The position numbers were made by a program, and so were the translations under genes. From Clostridiales bacterium 1_7_47FAA (GTDB lineage: Bacteria > Bacillota > Clostridia > Lachnospirales > Lachnospiraceae): 64,000 nucleotides of DNA. Positions 36,907 to 46,493 of this stretch are shown in pieces. The notes beneath the pieces were generated by a model, which saw only the letters and a program-made list of their open reading frames with translations, ran no database searches and had not been told where the DNA came from. Each line of letters opens with the position of its first letter. Positions within the stretch are counted from its first letter, which is position 1. Where the stretch lies: positions 422,300-486,299 of the forward strand of contig DS990263.1 of NCBI GenBank assembly GCA_000155435.1, in the 5' to 3' direction.

Positions 36907-37203
36907 ATGAGAAAGTTAATGGTTAAGTTAGTGGCTGCCTGTTTTGCTGTACTTTTATTTGTCACCATTTTCATGGGGCGTACTATGTTTACCTCCATGG
37001 CAAAGGAGGAGAGCGGGGCCACGCCGTATTATAAGAGTGTCCAGATACAGGAAGGGGACAGTCTGTGGGGGCTTGCCAGCCAGTATAAGGATGGAAGCTC
37101 CATGAGTACCCATGAGTATGTGGACCAGCTCAGGCAGATGAACAGCCTTAAGAAGGATACCATCCATGCGGGACAGTATCTGACCGTTGTTTATTATAAG
37201 TAG
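36907..37203 (+). CDS. YneA-like SOS cell-division inhibitor (LysM protein)
   Basis: 98 residues from the ATG at 36907, with GGGAGG upstream. One N-terminal membrane helix (about 5-27) and a C-terminal LysM-type domain (SVQIQEGDSLWGLASQY through IHAGQYLTVVYYK). The layout, size and position divergent from lexA match Bacillus YneA, which halts septation during SOS. The promoter is buried in LexA boxes, supporting SOS induction. Family membership is inferred from architecture and context, not close sequence identity. Confidence 0.87.
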   Translation: MRKLMVKLVAACFAVLLFVTIFMGRTMFTSMAKEESGATPYYKSVQIQEGDSLWGLASQYKDGSSMSTHEYVDQLRQMNSLKKDTIHAGQYLTVVYYK

Positions 37204-37583
37204 GAAGGCCTGTTGTTTATCATAGGATTACAGGGGGATTGGTTGTTCCCTGCAGACAGAAGTGCATGGAAGCGCATATTTGTCTGCAGGGGATTTTTAT
37301 TTTCATGATTCCATAAGGAATAACAGGTCTGAATGAACGGCATGGTTCATAGAGTGGTATAATGCGGGTCAGGAATGACGTGAGGCACCGGTTACATCTG
37401 CATATAATTTTCTGGAGTTTTTAGTGTGATTATAACAATTTTTTTAAGAAGCGTTAAAAGTGTATAAAGAAAGAAATAAGATGCAGATAAAAATAACACA
37501 AATATTATAGCGGAATCTTATTATTTATTGTTCAAATTTAATTTTGATAACTTTAATATTATTAATTTATAAATAATATGTAT
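37204..37583. other. AT-rich gap before the ATP synthase operon
   Basis: Contains the yneA terminator at its left end and an increasingly AT-rich tract toward the atp promoter. No atpI-like gene or other coding region is visible. Confidence 0.6.
37247..37298 (+). terminator. Rho-independent terminator after the yneA-like gene
   Basis: Arms 37247-37258 and 37281-37293 pair over at least 11 bases, followed by TTTTT. The 22-base loop has some internal pairing. Confidence 0.85.
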
Positions 37584-37612
37584 TTGAAATTATAAAATAC
37601 AGTGACTATAAT
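37584..37612 (+). promoter_or_regulatory. ATP synthase operon promoter
   Basis: TTGAAA (37584-37589), a 17-base spacer and TATAAT (37607-37612), 39 bases before atpB. Other AT-rich -10-like sites exist further upstream, but this is the best. Confidence 0.8.
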
Positions 37613-37651
37613 AGGGCAATGCATAAGAGATGAGAAAGGGGGTTGGAAGAT

Positions 37652-38341
37652 ATGAGTGATTTAGTGGGATCATTGATGGAGGAGCTTAACTGCAACGTGG
37701 TGTTTACCATACCGCTGTTTGGCGGTATTCCCATACTTGAATCGGTTGTGGTGACCTGGATCATCATGGCGGTCCTCATGGCGGCGTCCCTGCTTCTGGT
37801 CCATGGCCTGAAGGTCAGGCAGATCAACAATAAGCAGGCGGCCCTGGAGAGCGGTATTTCCTTTATCTATGACTTCTTCGAAGGATTGCTGGGCAAGGAC
37901 GGCAGGGATTACATACCATACCTGATTACAGTGGTGCTTTACATCGGGATAGCCAATATGATCGGGCTGTTTGGATTTAAGTCACCGACCAAGGATTTGA
38001 ATGTAACCGCATCCCTGGCTGTCATGAGCATTGTGCTTGTGGAGACAGCGGGAATCCGCAAGAAGGGCGTCAAGGGCTGGATTAAGAGCTTTGCGGAGCC
38101 GATACCCATCATAGCCCCCATCAATGTGCTGGAGCTTTTCATCAGGCCGCTTTCGCTGTGTATGCGGTTGTTCGGCAATGTATTGGGAGCCATTGTGGTC
38201 ATGGCGCTTATCAAGCATCTGGTGCCTTTGGTGGTGCCTCTGCCGTTTAGTTTTTACTTTGATATATTTGACGGGGTGATACAGGCTTATGTATTCGTAT
38301 TCCTCACGTCACTATATATAAAAGAGGCAATTGAAGACTGA
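37652..38341 (+). CDS. atpB: F0 ATP synthase subunit a
   Basis: 229 residues from the ATG at 37652; an upstream TTG at 37643 is in frame but abuts the GGGGG ribosome site. About five to six membrane helices; the conserved half-channel Arg lies in LCMRLFGNVLGA, with the PINVLELFIRPLS segment before it and IQAYVFVFLTSLYI at the end. First gene of the atp operon. Confidence 0.97.
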   Translation: MSDLVGSLMEELNCNVVFTIPLFGGIPILESVVVTWIIMAVLMAASLLLVHGLKVRQINNKQAALESGISFIYDFFEGLLGKDGRDYIPYLITVVLYIGIANMIGLFGFKSPTKDLNVTASLAVMSIVLVETAGIRKKGVKGWIKSFAEPIPIIAPINVLELFIRPLSLCMRLFGNVLGAIVVMALIKHLVPLVVPLPFSFYFDIFDGVIQAYVFVFLTSLYIKEAIED

Positions 38342-38401
38342 GGTAAAGGCTGATGACTTCAAACGGAATGAAAATTTTATGAGAAAAAGGAGAATTTTAT
38401 T

Positions 38402-38626
38402 ATGACAAGTTTAATCGCTATAGGTGCAGGTGTTGCAGTTCTTACAGGTATTGGTGCAGGTATCGGTATTGGTATGGCCACTTCCAAGGCAGTGGATGCC
38501 ATAGCAAGACAGCCCGAGGCAGACGGCAAGATCACAAAGGCCCTGCTGTTAGGATGTGCCCTTGCCGAGGCAACCGCCATTTACGGCTTTGTAATCGGCC
38601 TTTTAATCATTCTGTTCTTAAAATAA
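38402..38626 (+). CDS. atpE: F0 ATP synthase subunit c
   Basis: 74-residue two-helix hairpin. Helix 1 has GIGAGIGIGMATSKAVDAIARQPE and helix 2 ALAEATAIYGF with the ion-binding Glu56. The Gln and Ser ligands that mark sodium-type c rings (as in Ilyobacter) are Ile and Ala here, so proton coupling is more likely. Ribosome site AAAAGGAG. Confidence 0.97.
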   Translation: MTSLIAIGAGVAVLTGIGAGIGIGMATSKAVDAIARQPEADGKITKALLLGCALAEATAIYGFVIGLLIILFLK

Positions 38627-38650
38627 TCGATAGCAGGAAGGCGCTTTATT

Positions 38651-39142
38651 ATGTTAAATCTAAACATTTGGAATATTGCCTGTACGGTCATTAACCTTCT
38701 GGTGCTCTACCTGTTCATGAAGCACTTCCTTGTTGCGCCGGTGCGGAAGATACTGGATGAGAGGAAGCAGATGATTGAACGTGACCTGGATGACGCGAAG
38801 GATACCAGGACACAGGCAGAACAGATGAAGACAGAGTATGAAGCTTCCATGAGCAACGCGGACCAGGAAGCCTCAAGGATCATAGAGGATGCCAGGGCAA
38901 GGGCGGGAGAGGAATATAACAGGATCCTGGACCAGGCAAAGAAGGATGCCGCAAAGAAGATGGAAGAGGCAGACAGGACCATTGCGCTGGAGCGGGAGAA
39001 AGCCATGAACGACCTTCAGGCCGGTGTTGCAGGGCTGGCCATGACGGCTGCCGCCAAACTCCTCAGTGAGCAGGCCGGACCGGACAGGGACAGGAACCTA
39101 TATAACTCATTTTTAGCAGGATCAGGTGAGAGCAATGACTGA
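38651..39142 (+). CDS. atpF: F0 ATP synthase subunit b
   Basis: 163 residues: one N-terminal membrane helix (about 5-28) and a long charged coiled coil forming the peripheral stalk. Overlaps atpH by 8 bases. Ribosome site AGGAAGG. Confidence 0.96.
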   Translation: MLNLNIWNIACTVINLLVLYLFMKHFLVAPVRKILDERKQMIERDLDDAKDTRTQAEQMKTEYEASMSNADQEASRIIEDARARAGEEYNRILDQAKKDAAKKMEEADRTIALEREKAMNDLQAGVAGLAMTAAAKLLSEQAGPDRDRNLYNSFLAGSGESND

Positions 39143-39650
39143 GAAGGCCAGGACATATGCCATTGTATTATATGAATTAGGAATCCCAGGACAGATGGTT
39201 GAGGATGCGGCCGGTATATTCAGAGAAAGCCAGCAGCTTATCAAGACCTTAACAAGCCCGGTGGTTCCCGCCAGGAGCAAGCACGCCATCATAGGAAAGA
39301 TATTCAGGGAACCGGAATTCTCCGGACTCATGGTGAACTTCTTAAAAAAGGCTTGCGATGCGGGGTGCATCGGGCAGATGGAGGATATCGCTGATGCATG
39401 GCGGTCATATTCCTTTGAAAAAGAGGGCGTTATGGAGGCAGAACTTCATTATGTGACCATGCCGGGTGCGGCCCAGATTGCAGGAATGAAGCAGTTCCTA
39501 TGCAGGATATACCATAAAAAGGATATCAGCCTTAAACTGGTGATGCAGCCTGACCTTATAGGCGGATTCGTCTTAAAGGCAGGGGATATAGAATATGATT
39601 ACAGCCTGAAGGGGCAGCTGTCAAAGCTGCGCCAGGCTGTGGTAAGATAG
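39135..39650 (+). CDS. atpH: F1 ATP synthase subunit delta
   Basis: 171 residues from the ATG at 39135; an in-frame GTG at 39126 lacks a ribosome site. Typical helical OSCP fold: [11 protein letters not shown] at the N terminus and the C-terminal [23 protein letters not shown] signature. Links the b stalk to alpha. Overlaps the end of atpF. Confidence 0.95.
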   Translation: MTEKARTYAIVLYELGIPGQMVEDAAGIFRESQQLIKTLTSPVVPARSKHAIIGKIFREPEFSGLMVNFLKKACDAGCIGQMEDIADAWRSYSFEKEGVMEAELHYVTMPGAAQIAGMKQFLCRIYHKKDISLKLVMQPDLIGGFVLKAGDIEYDYSLKGQLSKLRQAVVR

Positions 39651-39660
39651 GAGTCTTGAT

Positions 39661-41169
39661 ATGAGCACAATCAGTTCCCAGGAAATCATCTCCATCATAA
39701 AAAGTGAGATTGAGGATTTCGATACCAAGGCAGCCACACAGCAGGAGACAGGTTCTGTCATCTGGGTTGGCGACGGTATCGCCATTGTATACGGCATGGA
39801 GCATGCCATGTATGGAGAGATTGTAATATTTGAAAACGGTGTCCGGGGAATGGTCCAGGACATCCGCAAAGATGAAATAGGCGTCATCCTTTTTGGAAAG
39901 GATACTGAGATAAGCCAGGGCACCAAGGTGGTACGCACGAAAAAACGTGCCGGCGTGCCGGTCGGCAGTGGATTTTTAGGCAGGGTGGTCAATGCCCTGG
40001 GAGACCCCATTGACGGTCTTGGCCCGGTAAAAGAGGAAGATTACCGGCCGGTGGAGGAAGAAGCCCCCGGCATCGTGGACAGGAAATCAGTGGGCGTTCC
40101 CATGGAGACAGGTATACTTGCCATTGATTCCATGTTCCCCATAGGACGGGGACAGAGGGAGTTGATTATCGGTGACCGCCAGACAGGCAAGACCTCCATT
40201 GCCATTGATACCATATTGAACCAGAAGGGCAAGGACGTGGTCTGCATCTATGTGGCAATCGGACAGAAGGCTTCCACGGTTGCAAAACTGGTATCCACCC
40301 TTAAGAAGAGCGGCGCCATGGATTACACCATCGTGATGTCCTCCACTGCCAGCGAGGCAGCCCCGCTGCAGTACATAGCGCCCTATTCAGGGACTGCCAT
40401 GGCTGAGTTTTTCATGCATCAGGGAAAGGACGTACTGATTGTCTATGATGACCTTTCCAAGCATGCGGTGGCTTACAGGGCACTGTCCCTTTTGCTGGAG
40501 CGCTCACCTGGACGTGAGGCGTATCCCGGAGATGTATTCTATCTCCATTCAAGGCTTTTGGAGCGGTCCAGCAGGCTGAGTGATGCAAAGGGAGGCGGCT
40601 CCATCACGGCGCTGCCCATCATTGAGACCCAGGCAGGGGATGTATCCGCATATATCCCAACCAATGTGATTTCCATTACGGATGGCCAGATTTTCCTTGA
40701 AAGCGATCTGTTCTTTTCCGGAATGAGGCCCGCTGTCAATGTAGGCCTTTCCGTATCGCGTGTGGGCGGCGCTGCCCAGACCAAGGCCATGAAGAAGGCT
40801 TCGGGCAGTATCCGTATTGACCTGGCGCAGTACCGGGAGATGGAGGTATTCACCCAGTTCAGTTCGGACCTGGATGAGTCGACCAAGGAACAGCTGGCTT
40901 ACGGCAAGCGTCTGATGGAACTGTTAAAGCAGCCTCTTGGAAGGCCTTTAAGCCTTCACGAGCAGGTCATCACGCTCTGCGCGGCAACCCACAAGGTAAT
41001 GCTTGACGTGGATGTGGATAAGATTAAGGAATTCCAGATGGATATGCTGGGCTGGTTTGACGTGAAGCATCCTGAGATTGGCCGGGAGATTGAAGGGAAT
41101 AAGACCCTGACAGATGATTTGGTACAGAGAATCGTGGACGCTGCCAACCAGTACAAGACGTCCATATAA
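39661..41169 (+). CDS. atpA: F1 ATP synthase subunit alpha
   Basis: 502 residues, full length. Walker [11 protein letters not shown], and the family signature [17 protein letters not shown]. Non-catalytic nucleotide-binding subunit of the F1 head. 10 bases after atpH. Confidence 0.98.
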   Translation: MSTISSQEIISIIKSEIEDFDTKAATQQETGSVIWVGDGIAIVYGMEHAMYGEIVIFENGVRGMVQDIRKDEIGVILFGKDTEISQGTKVVRTKKRAGVPVGSGFLGRVVNALGDPIDGLGPVKEEDYRPVEEEAPGIVDRKSVGVPMETGILAIDSMFPIGRGQRELIIGDRQTGKTSIAIDTILNQKGKDVVCIYVAIGQKASTVAKLVSTLKKSGAMDYTIVMSSTASEAAPLQYIAPYSGTAMAEFFMHQGKDVLIVYDDLSKHAVAYRALSLLLERSPGREAYPGDVFYLHSRLLERSSRLSDAKGGGSITALPIIETQAGDVSAYIPTNVISITDGQIFLESDLFFSGMRPAVNVGLSVSRVGGAAQTKAMKKASGSIRIDLAQYREMEVFTQFSSDLDESTKEQLAYGKRLMELLKQPLGRPLSLHEQVITLCAATHKVMLDVDVDKIKEFQMDMLGWFDVKHPEIGREIEGNKTLTDDLVQRIVDAANQYKTSI

Positions 41170-41188
41170 CCGGGAAGAGGGAGAGAAT

Positions 41189-42085
41189 ATGGCAAATGCA
41201 AGAGAAATCCTGAGCCGCATGAAAAGCGTCCAGGATACCAGGAAGATTACCAATGCCATGTACCTGATTTCCTCCACCAAGCTAAAGAAAAGCAAGAAGC
41301 TGCTGGAGGAGACAGAGCCTTACTTCTATACGCTGCAGGATTTAATCCGCCGTATCCTGCGCCATATGCCGGATGTGGAGCATTTTTACTTTAATCCCAG
41401 AAGCGAGATCAAGGGAGCGGACAGGACGAAGGGCCTTATTGTCATAACGGGCGATAAAGGGCTTGCAGGTGCTTATAACCACAATGTGTTAAAAATGGCC
41501 CAGGAGTGGATGGAACAGGGCGACAACCACCGCCTTTATGTGGTGGGGGAGCTGGGACGCCATTATTTTGCTTCCAAGCACATACCGGTGGAGGAACAGT
41601 TCCACTATACGGTACAGAATCCCACCATGCACAGGGCCAGGCTGATTTCCTCCACCGTGCTGGAGGATTATGAGCAAGGCCAGCTGGATGAAGTATGGAT
41701 CCTTTATACCCAGATGATTAACAGCATGAAGATGGAGGCTGAGATTGTCCAGCTGCTTCCTTTGAAGCGGGAGGATTTCAGCAACATCGTGATTCCGGCT
41801 GATATCATCCAGGAGGAGATACAGATGGTCCCATCCCCCAGCGCGGTCATGGATAACGTGGTACCAAACTATGTGACAGGATTTATATTCGGTGCGCTGG
41901 TGGAGTCCTTCTGCAGCGAGCAGAATGCCAGGATGATGGCAATGCAGTCGGCCAGCGACAATGCCAATGCCATCTTAAGCGACCTGTCCATTGAATATAA
42001 CCGTGTACGGCAGGCGGCCATTACCCAGGAGATAACGGAAGTAATCAGCGGTGCCAAGGCACAGAAAAAGAAACATAATTCGTAG
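41189..42085 (+). CDS. atpG: F1 ATP synthase subunit gamma
   Basis: 298 residues from the ATG at 41189, with GGGAGAG upstream; the open frame extends back into atpA in another phase. N-terminal MANAREILSRMKSVQDTRKI and C-terminal helix ending NRVRQAAITQEITEVISGA, the rotor shaft ends. Also ITGDKGLAGAYN. Confidence 0.97.
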   Translation: MANAREILSRMKSVQDTRKITNAMYLISSTKLKKSKKLLEETEPYFYTLQDLIRRILRHMPDVEHFYFNPRSEIKGADRTKGLIVITGDKGLAGAYNHNVLKMAQEWMEQGDNHRLYVVGELGRHYFASKHIPVEEQFHYTVQNPTMHRARLISSTVLEDYEQGQLDEVWILYTQMINSMKMEAEIVQLLPLKREDFSNIVIPADIIQEEIQMVPSPSAVMDNVVPNYVTGFIFGALVESFCSEQNARMMAMQSASDNANAILSDLSIEYNRVRQAAITQEITEVISGAKAQKKKHNS

Positions 42086-42091
42086 ATGTAG

Positions 42092-43504
<1,413 letters not shown>

Positions 43505-43536
43505 GGTTTGGCTGATGCATAGAAAGGAGCCCGGAT

Positions 43537-43953
43537 ATGTCTACATTTTGGCTGAAAATAGTTGCCAGCGACCATATTTTCTATAATGGAAACTGTGAGA
43601 CGCTGGTGGTCCCTGCCCATGATGGTGAGATGGGTATCCTTCCCCACCATGAGGCCATGATCCTGGCCGTCCAGGAAGGCGGACTGCGCTTTAGGGTGCC
43701 TCAGGAAACACAGTGGAGGGAAGCCATTGTGGGACGTGGGATTGTACAGGTGGCCAACAACCGTGTGACCATGCTTGTGGATACGGCGGAGAGGCCGGAA
43801 GATATTGACGCGGTAAGGGCCAGGGAAGCCCTTGAGCGGGCCGAGGAACAGATGCGGCAGAAGCAGAGCCTGCGGGAATTCAGGATGACCCAGGCATCCA
43901 TGGCAAGGGCGCTGTCAAGGCTTAAGGGAAGCCATCTCAAGGAATTGGGATAA
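43537..43953 (+). CDS. atpC: F1 ATP synthase subunit epsilon
   Basis: 138 residues: N-terminal beta sandwich (MSTFWLKIVASDHIFYNG, PAHDGEMGILPHHEAMI) and a C-terminal two-helix regulatory region. Last gene of the atp operon. Confidence 0.97.
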   Translation: MSTFWLKIVASDHIFYNGNCETLVVPAHDGEMGILPHHEAMILAVQEGGLRFRVPQETQWREAIVGRGIVQVANNRVTMLVDTAERPEDIDAVRAREALERAEEQMRQKQSLREFRMTQASMARALSRLKGSHLKELG

Positions 43954-44014
43954 AACGGTTGAGTTAAAACCATTGAGATATAACCATTGGAAAATGGATT
44001 CATATGGATAAGAT

Positions 44015-44046
44015 AATGGCTGCAGGTAAAAACCTACAGCCATTTT
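44015..44046 (+). terminator. Terminator hairpin at the end of the atp operon
   Basis: Arms 44015-44027 and 44032-44044 pair over 13 bases with one mismatch and a 4-base loop. The T-run is short. It overlaps the 3' end of the convergent LysR gene and may serve both. Confidence 0.6.
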
Positions 44047-44924
44047 GAGTTCTGGATTAAAAAGTTGCAGAAATCCATGACAATGGGATTTTCCTTGCCA
44101 TGGGCGGAGCACATAAGGATGATCTGGCGCCGGCAGGTCTGGTCCTTGATGGGAAGGAGCTTGACCGGGGAATGGGGGGATAGCGGACCCCATTCAGCGG
44201 ACAGGGGACCCCATGAATACTGGGGCCAGAAGCCGATTCCCAGTCCGGCGGCAATGAGGTTGCGCACCGATTCCGTGGTATCGCTCTCAAAGATTACTTT
44301 TGGCACGAAATCAGCTTCTGAAAAGTAGCTGTTGCATATCTGCCGGATGGGACGTGAACCTGCCAGGCAGATATATCCCGCATTCTTTGTGTCAGCCAGA
44401 CGGATGGAATCCTTATCCCCATAAGGGGAATGGGTAGGAACGGCCAGGTACAGATCCTCCTCCAGCATGACCATATAGTCGGAATATTCGTCATTTTTAA
44501 GGTCTGAGCGTATGGCGGACACACACAGGTCAAAGTCCGCATTGGTATCGGACTGGTACAGCTGGAAGTTCACATCCGGCCGCAGGGTCCTGTATGCTAT
44601 GATACGGTTGGTAATCAGGGTGGAAGCTGCCAGCAGCTTCAGATGGATGGTATGGCTGGACTGGTACTGGCCGGCCATAAGTTCCCCGGGAATCCGGTCA
44701 AGGGCGCTTATGATTGGAATCAGGCGCTTTTGCAGCAGCCGTCCTGCATCGTTTAATTCAATACTCCGGTTTTTCCTCTCAAACAGCGGGATCCCCAGTT
44801 CACTTTCCAGCCTGTGTATGGCCTGGGACAGAGCGGGCTGGGCAATCTGAAGGTGCTCGGCAGCCTTTGTCATGTGCTGGTATTCTGCGGTTGTAAGAAA
44901 ATAGCGTAATTGTAATAATTCCAT
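44034..44924 (-). CDS. LysR-family transcriptional regulator
   Basis: 296 residues. Winged helix opening MELLQLRYFLTTAEYQHMTKAAEHLQIAQPALSQAI (recognition around 28-47), then a periplasmic-binding-like effector domain. No catabolic gene adjoins it divergently; the DUF3793 gene starts 200 bases away on the other strand. The inducer is unknown. Ribosome site AGAGGT. Confidence 0.95.
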   Translation of the reverse strand: MELLQLRYFLTTAEYQHMTKAAEHLQIAQPALSQAIHRLESELGIPLFERKNRSIELNDAGRLLQKRLIPIISALDRIPGELMAGQYQSSHTIHLKLLAASTLITNRIIAYRTLRPDVNFQLYQSDTNADFDLCVSAIRSDLKNDEYSDYMVMLEEDLYLAVPTHSPYGDKDSIRLADTKNAGYICLAGSRPIRQICNSYFSEADFVPKVIFESDTTESVRNLIAAGLGIGFWPQYSWGPLSAEWGPLSPHSPVKLLPIKDQTCRRQIILMCSAHGKENPIVMDFCNFLIQNSKWL

Positions 44925-45035
44925 TTTTTACCTCTGCTTATTCATTTGTTCATCAACCATTATATAACACATTGCTTTTTTTTGCATGGAAAATTTGTTC
45001 CGGGCCTATTTGAGAAATATTCCCATCTATATACC

Positions 45036-45064
45036 TTGAAAATCCCTGGATTTACTGTTAAAAT
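45036..45064 (+). promoter_or_regulatory. Promoter of the DUF3793-flavodoxin operon
   Basis: TTGAAA (45036-45041), a 17-base spacer, TAAAAT (45059-45064). Confidence 0.7.
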
Positions 45065-45073
45065 AACCATCGT

Positions 45074-45092
45074 AGGTTAGCTTAAACTAACT
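45074..45092. promoter_or_regulatory. Inverted repeat operator candidate
   Basis: GGTTAG and CTAACT-type half-sites (GTTAG at 45076-45080, CTAAC at 45087-45091) separated by 6 bases, placed at or just after the expected transcription start. The half-sites resemble those of DtxR/IdeR-type iron regulators but the spacing differs. Confidence 0.4.
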
Positions 45093-45126
45093 GAATGAAA
45101 ATGATAACATCAAGGAGGCACCCGAT

Positions 45127-45744
45127 ATGAGCAAAGAGACCCTGAATTTACTGCTCAGGATGAACCATGACAGATTAGAAACACAGATTGCCCTTCAGTG
45201 CGCGCCGCTTCTGACCGGGATGAAGATATCCAATCTTCTCACTGTCAGAAGCAGCAGGACTCAGGAGGTCATGGAGCTGTTTGAAAGAACTGCAATATCC
45301 TGTTACCTGCTGTATGGCTCCGGGGATAAGACAACATTCCTGCTGTATTCAAGGTCCGCGCTCATGGAATACCTTGCAGAAGAGGATATAGAAAGGCTGA
45401 TGGGAAGCTTCGGGTATCATGTCTTGGGGCTGGAACAAATCCTGGAATGTGTTTCGGAAAAGTATACGGCACACATGAATGGAAATGGAGGCTTCCCACA
45501 TGAAATAGGACTGCTTCTGGGGTACCCGCCTGCAGATGTGCTGGGATTCATCCGGAACAATGGCAGGAATTATCTGTGCACAGGTTATTGGAAGGTTTAT
45601 TCCAACCAGTCAGAGTGCAGGCGCATATTCAGGAGATACAATCAGGCGCGGGAGAGGCTCATACATATGGTTTCCCGTGGACTGGGGATAGGGGATATTC
45701 TTGAGATCCATGGATTACATCAATATAAATCAATGACAATTTAG
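45127..45744 (+). CDS. DUF3793 family protein
   Basis: 205 residues. Matches the clostridial DUF3793 layout: a C-terminal FPHEIGLLLGYPPADVLGFI and GYWKVYSNQSECRRIF segment. Function is not established; these genes recur beside flavodoxins and metal uptake genes, suggesting an iron-limitation role. It is followed 12 bases later by a flavodoxin. Ribosome site AAGGAGG. Confidence 0.85.
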   Translation: MSKETLNLLLRMNHDRLETQIALQCAPLLTGMKISNLLTVRSSRTQEVMELFERTAISCYLLYGSGDKTTFLLYSRSALMEYLAEEDIERLMGSFGYHVLGLEQILECVSEKYTAHMNGNGGFPHEIGLLLGYPPADVLGFIRNNGRNYLCTGYWKVYSNQSECRRIFRRYNQARERLIHMVSRGLGIGDILEIHGLHQYKSMTI

Positions 45745-45756
45745 GAGGACAGGAAC

Positions 45757-46194
45757 ATGAGTAAGATAATGGTGGTATACTGGTCGCAGACAGGCAACAC
45801 ACAAGCCATGGCCAATGAGGTGGCCGAAGGAGTGAAGGAAGCGGGGAAAGAAGGGGCAGCGGTGGAGGTTTCATCCATAACCCCGGATGTTTTGAAGGAT
45901 GCGCCTGTGTTTGCACTGGGATGCCCGGCCATGGGAGCGGAAGTCCTTGAGGAGGATGAAATGGAGCCGTTCATGGCTGAAGTGGAATCCTTTGCCGGAG
46001 GAAAGCAGATTGGCCTGTTTGGCTCTTATGGATGGGGGGACGGACAGTGGATGCGCGACTGGGAGGAACGTGTGGCCGGTGCAGGCGCGGTTGTCGTGGG
46101 CGGCCAGGGTGTGATTGCCCAGGAAACCCCGGATGAGGACGCGCTTTCACAGTGTAGGGAGTTAGGACGTAAATTAGCTGGTCTTATGCCGTGA
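45757..46194 (+). CDS. Flavodoxin
   Basis: 145 residues, a single FMN-binding domain: the phosphate loop SQTGNTQAMA near the N terminus, and the FGSYGWGDGQWMRDWEERV flavin-ring loop. Small electron carrier that replaces ferredoxin when iron is short. In an operon with DUF3793. Ribosome site TAGGAGGA. Confidence 0.95.
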   Translation: MSKIMVVYWSQTGNTQAMANEVAEGVKEAGKEGAAVEVSSITPDVLKDAPVFALGCPAMGAEVLEEDEMEPFMAEVESFAGGKQIGLFGSYGWGDGQWMRDWEERVAGAGAVVVGGQGVIAQETPDEDALSQCRELGRKLAGLMP

Positions 46195-46493
46195 TACCGG
46201 CATCAGGATTTGATACAAAGAGTTGACAGGTTTTTGGGGTCCTCCGGCAGGCAGCATGAAATGCGGTCTTCCGGAGGACTTTCCCATGAGGTTTTGTATG
46301 TGGGAGGGGAAGAATGATTGCATTTTCAGGGATAAAATGATATGGTATAGATAGAAAATTTGTGAATGAAGCGGCCGTTCCGGGGAATACAGAGGGCGGG
46401 AATGAATTTCCGGACACTCCCTGCCGGGGAAGGGCCGCTTTTATCCGCAGCGGCCCGGGAACCCTTGGACTGCTGGAAAAAGGGGAATGAAAC
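46195..46493. other. Gap with two GC-rich hairpins before the c-di-GMP gene
   Basis: Hairpin 1 pairs 46239-46247 with 46271-46279 over 9 bases and may end the flavodoxin transcript, without a T-run. Hairpin 2 pairs 46432-46438 with 46450-46456. A c-di-GMP riboswitch was considered from context but its conserved core is not visible. Confidence 0.4.

Noticed and set aside
46195-46493. Possible c-di-GMP riboswitch before the HD-GYP/GGDEF gene
   Set aside because: Two hairpins are present but the conserved core of the GEMM classes is not visible.
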